Positions 1 through 5,801 of a stretch of 12,772 nucleotides of DNA are shown in pieces (position 1 is the first letter of the stretch; the number at the start of each line of letters is the position of its first letter). Location of the stretch: positions 1-12,772 of the forward strand of contig JAHIRR010000038.1 of the NCBI GenBank assembly GCA_018818505.1, written 5' to 3'. The stretch is from Candidatus Omnitrophota bacterium. GTDB lineage: Bacteria; Omnitrophota; Koll11; Gorgyraeales; Gorgyraeaceae. A model generated the notes under the pieces. The model ran no database searches. It was not told where the DNA came from and worked only from the letters and a program-made list of their open reading frames with translations. The translations under genes were made by a program, and so were the position numbers.

Positions 1-625
1 ATTTATGCGCGGAATCCAGGCCCTTTACGTCAAGGGATGGGTTAGTCTCAGCATAGCCCTTTGCCTGCGCTTCCATAAGAGCCTCTTTAAAACTAGCACC
101 CTCGCTGGACATACGAGACAATATGTAATTCGAGGTGCCATTCAGAATCCCCATAATACTAGAAAATGTATTAGCGGCCAGGCCCTTGCGTATGGAGTTT
201 ATTATAGGTACGCCTCCTGCCACGCTCGCCTCAAAGAAAATCTCCCTATCCATCGCTGCTGCCTTCTTAAATATGGCCTCGCCCTCAGCTGCCAGCAACA
301 GTTTATTAGCAGTCACCACGTGCTTGCCTGATGCCAATGCCTTCATGACCATCTCTTTAGCAGGGTGCACGCCCCCTATGAGCTCTACTATGACATCTAT
401 ATCTGGATTATTAATGACTTTATTGGCGTCTCTGGTGAGCATCTTCTTAGGCACCCTAACATCCCTTTTCGATCTAAGGTCTTTATCGCACACTGCCACG
501 AGATTTAAATCAATACCAGTCCTCTCGCGAAATAGCCTGCGACGCTCTAATAAAAGCTTCACGACACCAGAGCCTATAGTCCCAAAGCCTATAACGCCGA
601 TATTAATCTTGTTTTTCACTGTCAT
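1..625 (-). CDS. hom: Homoserine dehydrogenase, N-terminal two domains (3' end outside window)
   Basis: This enzyme makes homoserine from aspartate semialdehyde with NAD(P)H, in the cytoplasmic pathway to threonine, methionine and isoleucine. Translating the minus strand from the ATG at 625 gives about 208 residues before the window ends. I see the Rossmann nucleotide loop GFGTIGSG near residues 13-20, VELIGG, the family signature VVTANKLLLA, FEASVAGGVPII, GILNGTSNYIL, and AETNPSLDVKGLDSAHK at the edge, all characteristic of homoserine dehydrogenase. The missing part should be the rest of the catalytic domain and any ACT domain, since the family usually runs to about 430 residues. The ATG lies 5 bases beyond the stop of the PilZ gene, with a GG-rich stretch in that gene's last codons, so the two are probably cotranscribed. 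An in-frame GTG one codon upstream (628) is an alternative start. The identification is secure. Confidence 0.96.
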   Translation of the reverse strand, partial: MTVKNKINIGVIGFGTIGSGVVKLLLERRRLFRERTGIDLNLVAVCDKDLRSKRDVRVPKKMLTRDANKVINNPDIDVIVELIGGVHPAKEMVMKALASGKHVVTANKLLLAAEGEAIFKKAAAMDREIFFEASVAGGVPIINSIRKGLAANTFSSIMGILNGTSNYILSRMSSEGASFKEALMEAQAKGYAETNPSLDVKGLDSAHK

Positions 626-630
626 CACCC

Positions 631-1020
631 TTAACCTTTTTTTTCTTTCCTTAAAGTATGCTCCACTATCTTTTTTATACAATCCTTGCCCTCATCCGTG
701 ATGCCAATAAATCTTACCCTCGTCTCATACATTATGTTTTTCACTCTCTGCGCTGAACCAACTACCCTGACCTTTATATCAATGTAATCACTGCTATCTG
801 GCAATCTTAGCCTGAGCTTTAATACCGTATCCTTTTTGAATTCTTTATCTGTAGTAAATAATAATCCGCCCTCACTTATATTCCTTGTCTGGCTTATATC
901 GCTCTTCGGGTATGCTACTGAAATATCTCTATAGTTAACTACAAATGTCCCATCTACCCTTACGAATTTTCTCCTTTCAAATATAAGATCCGGATTAAAA
1001 TTCTCTCTGTCTTCTGTCAT
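631..1020 (-). CDS. PilZ-domain protein, predicted c-di-GMP binder
   Basis: A 129-residue cytoplasmic protein that is almost entirely one PilZ domain. Both nucleotide-binding motifs are present: the N-terminal arginine motif RRKFVR (RxxxR, residues 17-21) and NISEGG (residues 47-52, matching [D/N]xSxxG). In the known family these two motifs wrap around cyclic di-GMP. It has no second domain, signal peptide or membrane segment, so any output would have to come through a partner protein. It ends 5 bases before hom and probably shares its transcript. A link between c-di-GMP and homoserine synthesis is not established, and the pairing may be only positional. No convincing Shine-Dalgarno sequence precedes the ATG at 1020. 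The family call is strong and the partner is unknown. Confidence 0.9.
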   Translation of the reverse strand: MTEDRENFNPDLIFERRKFVRVDGTFVVNYRDISVAYPKSDISQTRNISEGGLLFTTDKEFKKDTVLKLRLRLPDSSDYIDIKVRVVGSAQRVKNIMYETRVRFIGITDEGKDCIKKIVEHTLRKEKKG

Positions 1021-1053
1021 AATAGATCGTCATGCATTTTCTTCTGGCCCTGT

Positions 1054-1203
1054 ACCACTCGCTAAGATACCTTTACTAAATTATGCCTTCGCTCGGGTAC
1101 AGGACTCATGAACCACCCGCTTGCCGCATAACCACATTAGGTTCATGGCATGCCATGAACCCGAGCGAACACGCAACTCAAAGCGGCATTCTTAGCGAGT
1201 GGT
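1054..1203. repeat. Nested inverted-repeat element directly downstream of tRNA-Pro
   Basis: The space between the PilZ gene and the tRNA holds three nested complementary pairs. The outer 14-bp stem pairs 1054-1067 with 1190-1203 (accactcgctaaga and its complement). A middle 11-bp stem pairs 1088-1098 with 1159-1169 (ttcgctcgggt). A perfect 22-bp palindrome lies at 1140-1161, centred on gcatgc. The word ggttcatg or its complement occurs four times (1107-1114, 1140-1147, 1154-1161, 1201-1208), and the last copy runs into the tRNA 3' end. No open frame here looks like a gene. It could be a dispersed palindromic repeat, a structured RNA, or a termination structure for the tRNA. There is no U-tract typical of an intrinsic terminator. 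Confidence 0.7.
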
Positions 1204-1206
1204 TCA

Positions 1207-1284
1207 TGGTCGGGGCGGCTGGACTCGAACCAGCGACCTCTTGAACCCCATTCAAGCGCGCTAGCCAAACTGCGCCACGCCCCG
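1207..1284 (-). tRNA. tRNA-Pro, anticodon GGG
   Basis: On the minus strand this folds as a complete cloverleaf. The acceptor stem CGGGGCG pairs with CGCCCCG. The D arm is GCGC/GCGC with a 10-base loop. The anticodon arm CTTGA/TCAAG carries the loop ATGGGGT, giving anticodon GGG with G37. The variable loop has five bases, and the T arm GCTGG/CCAGC carries loop TTCGAGT. The discriminator is A and CCA is encoded in the DNA, for 78 nucleotides in all. GGG reads CCC/CCU proline codons, and the two G residues of the anticodon together with G37 fit proline identity. A promoter lies about 90 bases upstream. Its first four bases are also part of a perfect inverted repeat in the leader, described separately. 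Confidence 0.96.
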
Positions 1285-1323
1285 AACCAAATTTTTTAAT
1301 AATATTAAAAAATTTGGTTCGGG
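1281..1323. repeat. Perfect 20-bp inverted repeat in the tRNA-Pro leader, overlapping the tRNA 5' end
   Basis: Arms 1281-1300 and 1304-1323 are exact reverse complements separated by the 3-base loop aat. Each arm runs from cccgaacc through an AT-rich part. The arm at 1281-1300 includes the first four bases of the tRNA. In the primary transcript this hairpin would pair CGGG of the acceptor strand with upstream CCCG. A second short inverted repeat (gggcc, two bases, ggccc) follows at 1321-1332. Confidence 0.85.
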
Positions 1324-1370
1324 CCACGGCCCACTCGACATGCTTCTCTATACATAAATTCTAATTAGGA

Positions 1371-1399
1371 ATTATACCATACATATAGGTAGGATTCAA
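1371..1399 (-). promoter_or_regulatory. Sigma70-type promoter for tRNA-Pro
   Basis: Reading the minus strand, TTGAAT (1394-1399) is followed after 17 bases by a perfect TATAAT (1371-1376), with TGG immediately before it as an extended -10. The expected start near 1364 gives a leader of about 80 bases that contains the 1281-1323 hairpin. The sequence around the -10 closely matches the promoter of the three leader cassettes. The remaining space 1400-1500 shows nothing I can name. Confidence 0.75.
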
Positions 1400-1500
1400 A
1401 TTATATTGGCCGATAGACAGTTTCCCGAACAAACTCAAGACAGCTTCCGCTTCAGGTTGGTAGACGTCTCCTTAGTCTTATTAGTCTTATGTAGAAGAGG

Positions 1501-3084
1501 TTAAGTGGAGGATTTTAAATATAATAATTTTTGTTTCAATCTATCTTTTAACTTTATAAACTTAGGGAACAATCGATAGGGCCAAGTTTTCCATTCAACA
1601 TCAGAAGTCTTGAGTACCTTTATTACTAACTCTTCGCCTGTTATCAATCTCCTACGAGCTTTAAGTGCATATTTGTAATTCCAAGACCATGTCGTCCATT
1701 CTGTATACAATGATGATGTATGCCTTTGTTTAATAAAGCGACTAGGGCTTTTAAATATTTTCATAAAATCTCTTACATCTTGCCAAGGATAGCCATAGAA
1801 AATCCCCATCCTGTCATCGTCAATTTGCTCTGTTGCTATAGTATCAATTATTTCTCCAATATCTTTGGTGATATCAATATTCCATTCATCAAGAACGTCT
1901 GCTGGGATTCCTTTTAAAGCATCAGTAGCAGCTTTTTTGTGGTAAAAGGTGCTATACCCTCTCTTTAAATTTCCCTTTCTATCTTTGTCGAAAGTTGTAA
2001 CTATTCCATAATCATCTGGGTATTTATCGACAAAAGCTTTTATCGCTTCCAACTCTTCTTCTGGATTATGCAAATATATATTTGTAGCTGGTTTATAACT
2101 AGTAACAACATTTAATGCTTCAACATCAATTCCATAATGCATCTCTTCAAATATCTCTGCCAGCTCAACTATTCTACTCCTAATTTCTGTTTCATCTAAA
2201 AAATAGGTTTGCTTCAAATCGGCATCCTCTGACAAATTAACAGCTGACTCTGACTTCGATATATAATTATAAACTTCTTCTGATATCATATCTTCTATTC
2301 TTTCAAATTCTTTTGTCGTCAGCGAGAAAGAAGGTTCGAAACTATTCAGGTCTAGTGTTTCTAAAAAAGATAAATCTATCACTTTTTCAGCAACTAATTT
2401 TTCAAAACATAGAAATATATAGAATTCTAGCAATTCGTGTCTTTTAGAAGCTGAATCAGACTTAAAGCCAGTATAGATATTGTAAAGAGTAGAGACTACG
2501 TAAGGCAAAGAGTGCGCTATTTTTGAAGGTAGAAATGGTACAAAATTAAATATTGTGATTATAGCTATTATTGGAAGAATAAACGATGTCTTTCCTGCGA
2601 GTCTTAATGTATATTTATGCCCTCCAGAGACACTAACACCTACTTGTTCATGAGGAAGAAGGAATATTAGTTTCACTATTTGGGAAAGTAGCTCCCCAAA
2701 ATTACGATTTTTCCAGCAACTTAAAATATTAATAATTGCGCCTTTAAAATAACCAACTATTCCCTTTCGAACTTCTTCATAACTAACGTCTAAATCCTCT
2801 GCCTCTTTTTTTAGATATTTTTCAAATTCATCTGTATAAAGTTCATTCTTATCATTAAAATCTGGTCTAAATTCTTTAAGAACAGACTTAATATGACTCT
2901 TTATATTATTCTCGGAAGATACAGCTCTTATTGTTTTTCCGATTTTTGCAAACTCTTTATCTTCATCAAATATGAGATTGATTCTTAAGCAGGGCGCAGC
3001 ATATCCAGTAGTATGTACAAATACACAGGTGCTCACACAAATAACTATTGTCTTAAAAAATAATCCTTTTCCAATCTTCCTCAT
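1501..3084 (-). CDS. Exported protein of unknown function with leader cassette copy 1
   Basis: I do not recognise the family of this 527-residue protein. The N-terminus MRKIGKG is followed by a hydrophobic stretch (residues 8-24) and GYA-APC, giving a plausible signal-peptidase I site near residue 29; PCLRI follows. Hydrophobic stretches occur at about 132-144 and 166-184 (TSFILPIIAIITIFNFVPF), so it may be membrane-anchored. The middle is acidic and probably helical. A C-terminal stretch RMGIFYGYPWQDVRDF (about 425-440) resembles the GIFLGYP-EDV-GF type motif I remember from DUF3793, but this is only a short resemblance. The C-terminus is basic and tryptophan/tyrosine rich (TEWTTWSWNYKYALKARRR). 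The ATG at 3084 is chosen because the shared leader places AGGTG just upstream and the same MRKI start occurs in the two sister genes. Codon use is AT-rich compared with hom or gpsA. Confidence 0.75.
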   Translation of the reverse strand: MRKIGKGLFFKTIVICVSTCVFVHTTGYAAPCLRINLIFDEDKEFAKIGKTIRAVSSENNIKSHIKSVLKEFRPDFNDKNELYTDEFEKYLKKEAEDLDVSYEEVRKGIVGYFKGAIINILSCWKNRNFGELLSQIVKLIFLLPHEQVGVSVSGGHKYTLRLAGKTSFILPIIAIITIFNFVPFLPSKIAHSLPYVVSTLYNIYTGFKSDSASKRHELLEFYIFLCFEKLVAEKVIDLSFLETLDLNSFEPSFSLTTKEFERIEDMISEEVYNYISKSESAVNLSEDADLKQTYFLDETEIRSRIVELAEIFEEMHYGIDVEALNVVTSYKPATNIYLHNPEEELEAIKAFVDKYPDDYGIVTTFDKDRKGNLKRGYSTFYHKKAATDALKGIPADVLDEWNIDITKDIGEIIDTIATEQIDDDRMGIFYGYPWQDVRDFMKIFKSPSRFIKQRHTSSLYTEWTTWSWNYKYALKARRRLITGEELVIKVLKTSDVEWKTWPYRLFPKFIKLKDRLKQKLLYLKSST

Positions 3085-3182
3085 AATCCACCTAAAAAAA
3101 TAGCCTCTGTAAGGCTATATTGCTCCTATCCTATGTAAGTAATTATACCATATAAATAGGAGTTTGGGAAGGGAAATTAGGA
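3067..3182 (-). promoter_or_regulatory. Leader cassette copy 1: extended -10 promoter, leader hairpin, RBS and first codons
   Basis: Minus-strand order: the upstream box CCTAATTTCCCTTCCCAAA, CCTATTTATATGG, the -10 TATAAT (3142-3147) with extended-10 TGG, AGGAGC (3122-3127), and the hairpin ATAGCC-TTACAGA-GGCTAT (3100-3118). A run of T residues follows, then AGGTGGATT and the ATG at 3084. Similarity to copies 2 and 3 continues through the first six or seven codons and then stops. Differences here are an ATAGG duplication before AGGAG and ATA in place of the ATG that copies 2 and 3 have at the hairpin base. No good -35 is visible. Between this cassette and the next gene (3183-3290) lies a short coding-like stretch discussed with that gene. 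Confidence 0.8.
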
Positions 3183-3223
3183 GGCTGAATTGGGTAAGTT
3201 CCCGCTTGGGTCGGTTGACGCTT

Positions 3224-3304
3224 CTATCTATGTCTATTTATATCCGTCCAATCTAATGCTTCTAATTTTCTCTGGATACTCAACGCCTCTTTATATATTT
3301 CTCT
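3224..3304 (-). pseudogene. Possible frameshifted C-terminal tail of the TPR gene
   Basis: Just past and overlapping the TPR gene's stop, the neighbouring frame encodes REIYKEALSIQRKLEALDWT and then DINRHR before a stop at 3224-3226. It reads as a clean amphipathic helix and looks much more like protein than random translation. An (AG)n run lies at the overlap (about 3299-3306). Restoring one AG unit there would fuse this tail to the main frame as LLEREIYKEAL. It could also be the end of a decayed neighbouring gene or chance. Confidence 0.35.
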
Positions 3305-5333
3305 CTAATAGAATACGATTCTTCCTATTAAAAATATCGCCTAGTTTATAATTAGAGTTAATGCTACTTTTGTTTAATCCTTTTTTCTTAGGTCTTTTCT
3401 TCTGTTTCTCTAGTATTGATTTTGCCTGCTGTAATCCTTTACGAGCTAAAGGTTGGTCAGGGTCTAATTTTAATGCCATTTCAAAATTTTGAATAGCTTT
3501 ATCCAACTCACGTTCTTCTTTCTTAAGATAGACCCATCCTAAGCCATGATAAGCATTGCCAAGTTTTGAATCCAGTTTCAGTGCCTCGTTAAACTTATCT
3601 ATAGCATCATCGTAATCCCTCTGTTCATAATTACACCATCCCCATCCATTATAAACACAAGCATGAAGTTCCTTACTTGATTTAAAACCTATCACCTTTT
3701 TAAAATACAATATAGCGCTAAAGTAATTTCTTGATTTGTAATAAGCCCATGCTAACCGTCTATAAGAAACAGGGTAATATGGATTTGCAGTAGTTGCCTT
3801 TATCCCATACGACACAGCAAGTTCATACTGTCCAAGCTCATAATATATATCACTAATGTATAAATAAGCTAAATATTCTCCTCTGTCATATCTTATCGCC
3901 TGTTTATATATATCTAAAGCAAGGTTGCTAAATTTTAGCTTCTCGCTTTCGTCGGATTCTTGATATATCCTTTGATAAAATCTACTTGCCTCCCATATCA
4001 AGTTGTCGCAATATATGCTATTTGCATTTAGTCCTATAATATCCTCTGCTTTCGCCTCAAATTCACCATAATCCATTATTACAGGGTCATCATACAGCCC
4101 CTTTAATCTCGTATTTATCTTCTGATGAACTATATAATTTGAATAATATGCATTGTCGAGTATGCGAATTTTCCACTCGCCAGTTATAGGATGCTTAGTC
4201 TTAAGATAATTAGCATAATGTTTCACTGGCATACCATAACAATCAATAATAATTTCTATATAACCGATATCTAACCCAAACTCTTTACCAAGAGACAGTA
4301 ACAACTCAGAACCAGAAAGGCAATTTCTTCTACGTATTTCATCTTTTACTTCAAATAAATCAGATAGCCTAAAATGATCAACTTTAAACTTTGCATTTGT
4401 CTCTATAAAGTCGAATAACCAATCTGCAATGATATCTTGTTTAGTCTGTCTTTTCTTTTTCCAAAAATTTCGAGCATCTTTATTCAAATCTGCCTTTACA
4501 ATATTTCTCAACTCTTTTATATGAACATCTCTAAGTTCTTTCTTTCCTGTTAATTTCTTTAAATACTGATATATGTCGCTTTTTTCCTTTTTTTGTCGCT
4601 CAGCCCAAGGCCTAAACCATATCTTATTAACAAAATCCCATTCTTCATTAAGTAATTTAAATTCACCGAGGTAAATCAATGTATTCCTTAACTCGCTTGT
4701 AAATTCTCGACCTAAATGTTTTTTTCTGGCTAACACTAACGCCTTCTTAAAGGCTTCTTTTCCTTCGGATTTTTTTCCCCTTGCGGAACATATATATATT
4801 TTGGTTAAGTAATAATAAGGGTTTTCTGGGTCTAACTTTATCGCTGTTTCAATGCATTCTTTTGCCAGTGCATATTCTCCATTTTTATAATAATTCTTTG
4901 CTAGAGCATGAAAATCTTCTTCGGTTTGTGTTGCATCTAAGATATTTGGTTTCTGAAATCTCTCTGTATTATAATATAATTGTTTTTTCGAAGTATCAAT
5001 CTGCACTTGCACTGCGTCAGAATTTATACTTATCAACATCGCAGCTATTGGAGCCATAAACATTGCAAATTGTGCCGCCCAGTTTAGTTTTTGAAAAATA
5101 TTATTATTTTTCTCCTTTGAGTATAAACTTGCTTCTTCTGTCTTTGCAATTGTTCCATCATGTTCTGCTTGCATATTACTAGAAAGACGCTCTAAAGTTT
5201 CCTTCCTTGTCATTGGGACTCTCAGAGAATCCTCTGAAAAAGGACAAGAATAAAGAGTGCTGGTAAATAAAAATGAGGCGCTGAGCACTAGAGATATTAT
5301 CTTCAAATTGTACACTTTTCCAATCTTCCTCAT
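3291..5333 (-). CDS. Exported TPR protein with a transglutaminase-like core
   Basis: A 680-residue protein. MRKIGKVYNL plus a hydrophobic stretch to about residue 28 forms a signal peptide, followed by SCPFSEDSLRVP. A second hydrophobic segment (about 84-103) could anchor it. Two TPR-like helical pairs occupy about 139-205 and at least five lie in 445-645 (for example DYDDAIDKFNEALKLDSK), a scaffold for protein contacts. Between the blocks, NCLSGSELLLSLGKEFGLDI (Cys338), HYANYL (His372) and RILDNAYY (Asp393) reproduce the order and spacing of the Cys-His-Asp core of transglutaminase-like and SirB1-type folds. This suggests a peptidase, crosslinking enzyme or relict of one. The lysine-rich tail (about 643-657) looks unstructured. 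After its TAA, another frame (3224-3304) reads as a coding-like tail, so the true C-terminus may be lost to a small indel. The start is fixed by the shared leader. Confidence 0.82.
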   Translation of the reverse strand: MRKIGKVYNLKIISLVLSASFLFTSTLYSCPFSEDSLRVPMTRKETLERLSSNMQAEHDGTIAKTEEASLYSKEKNNNIFQKLNWAAQFAMFMAPIAAMLISINSDAVQVQIDTSKKQLYYNTERFQKPNILDATQTEEDFHALAKNYYKNGEYALAKECIETAIKLDPENPYYYLTKIYICSARGKKSEGKEAFKKALVLARKKHLGREFTSELRNTLIYLGEFKLLNEEWDFVNKIWFRPWAERQKKEKSDIYQYLKKLTGKKELRDVHIKELRNIVKADLNKDARNFWKKKRQTKQDIIADWLFDFIETNAKFKVDHFRLSDLFEVKDEIRRRNCLSGSELLLSLGKEFGLDIGYIEIIIDCYGMPVKHYANYLKTKHPITGEWKIRILDNAYYSNYIVHQKINTRLKGLYDDPVIMDYGEFEAKAEDIIGLNANSIYCDNLIWEASRFYQRIYQESDESEKLKFSNLALDIYKQAIRYDRGEYLAYLYISDIYYELGQYELAVSYGIKATTANPYYPVSYRRLAWAYYKSRNYFSAILYFKKVIGFKSSKELHACVYNGWGWCNYEQRDYDDAIDKFNEALKLDSKLGNAYHGLGWVYLKKEERELDKAIQNFEMALKLDPDQPLARKGLQQAKSILEKQKKRPKKKGLNKSSINSNYKLGDIFNRKNRILLERNI

Positions 5334-5427
5334 AATCCACCCATAAAAATAGCCCCTGTAAGGCCATATTGCTCCTATGTTTGTTTAATTATACCATATA
5401 AATAGGGCTTTGGGAAGGGAAATTAGG
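5316..5427 (-). promoter_or_regulatory. Leader cassette copy 2
   Basis: Same layout as copy 1: a C-run and the TAATTTCCCTTCCCAAA box, then CCTATTTATATGG and TATAAT (5388-5393) with extended-10 TGG. AGGAGC follows (5371-5376), then the hairpin ATGGCC-TTACAG-GGGCTAT with a TTTTT tract, and GGTGGATT directly before the ATG at 5333. Homology ends after about seven codons. AGGAG-CAAT-ATG also offers an upstream start at 5367 whose frame differs from the main gene. Confidence 0.8.
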
Positions 5428-5452
5428 GGGGGCAGGATGTACTATTTGAAGA

Positions 5453-5693
5453 GTTACGTTACAGTTTCAGGTCTTATGCACCACCCAGACCACTGGCTCT
5501 CGGGGACGCAAAATTCCCCCAGCGCGGGAATTTCGCTCAGCCCCGTGCCTCGCTCGTCCCGCCCTTTTGTTTAGTGCGTTTCGCATTCTATAAAAAGAAA
5601 CTCTTTTAACAAAAGGGCGGGACACCGTGCCCGCTCGGCACGGCGTATGCCCCGAGAGCCAGTGGTCTGGGTGGTGCATAACTGTCACGTAAC
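5453..5693. repeat. Large nested palindromic element with three internal hairpins
   Basis: A perfect 32-bp inverted repeat pairs 5474-5505 with 5650-5681. It is extended outward by gttacgttacagtt (5453-5466), which matches the complement of 5680-5693 at 13 of 14 bases after a 7-base insertion on the left. Inside lie three hairpins: 5511-5518 with 5526-5533 (aaattccc), 5556-5571 with 5608-5623 (gtcccgcccttttgtt, perfect), and 5625-5630 with 5638-5643 (ccgtgc). The whole folds like a multi-branched cloverleaf. It is much more GC-rich than its AT-rich surroundings. It encodes nothing convincing, has no transposase, and lies between the methyltransferase-like gene's end and the next cassette. A non-autonomous mobile palindromic repeat is the likeliest reading, and a structured RNA or bidirectional terminator is possible. 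Confidence 0.85.
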
Positions 5694-5801
5694 ATTGAAA
5701 GTATTGCAAATTAGGGGGGGGAGGGGGAGGAAATTGTGACTGGGGAGTAAAGGCTGTAAATGTGAAGAGGCTAAGTTTGAGTGTATATTTATCTCTACAT
5801 C
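5694..5801. other. Intergenic stretch with a G-run
   Basis: This stretch contains aaattagggggggg at 5708-5721 followed by gaggggg on the plus strand, then an unremarkable AT-rich spacer. The same 13-base word aaattaggggggg occurs at 5420-5432, on the other side of the palindromic element. I see no promoter or gene here. Confidence 0.5.

Noticed and set aside
135..701. A 188-residue open frame on the plus strand
   Set aside because: It is antisense to hom, whose protein motifs on the minus strand are unmistakable.
2620..2690. Zinc-protease-like LLPHE in the unknown exported protein
   Set aside because: His-Glu lies at a membrane-like segment as in M50 proteases, but the second histidine of HExxH is missing and no other M50 motif follows.
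3094..3150. A known riboswitch class in the cassette leader
   Set aside because: The leader is only about 50 bases with one short stem. I could match none of the c-di-GMP, SAM, preQ1 or ykkC-type consensus patterns.
5240..5260. Lipoprotein box at LYSC in the TPR protein
   Set aside because: Tyr at -2 is atypical, and the sister proteins do not share a lipobox. A plain signal peptide fits as well.
5467..5709. An 80-residue open frame across the large palindrome
   Set aside because: It is the translation of inverted-repeat arms, is rich in His, Arg and Gly, has no RBS, and shows no protein-like pattern.
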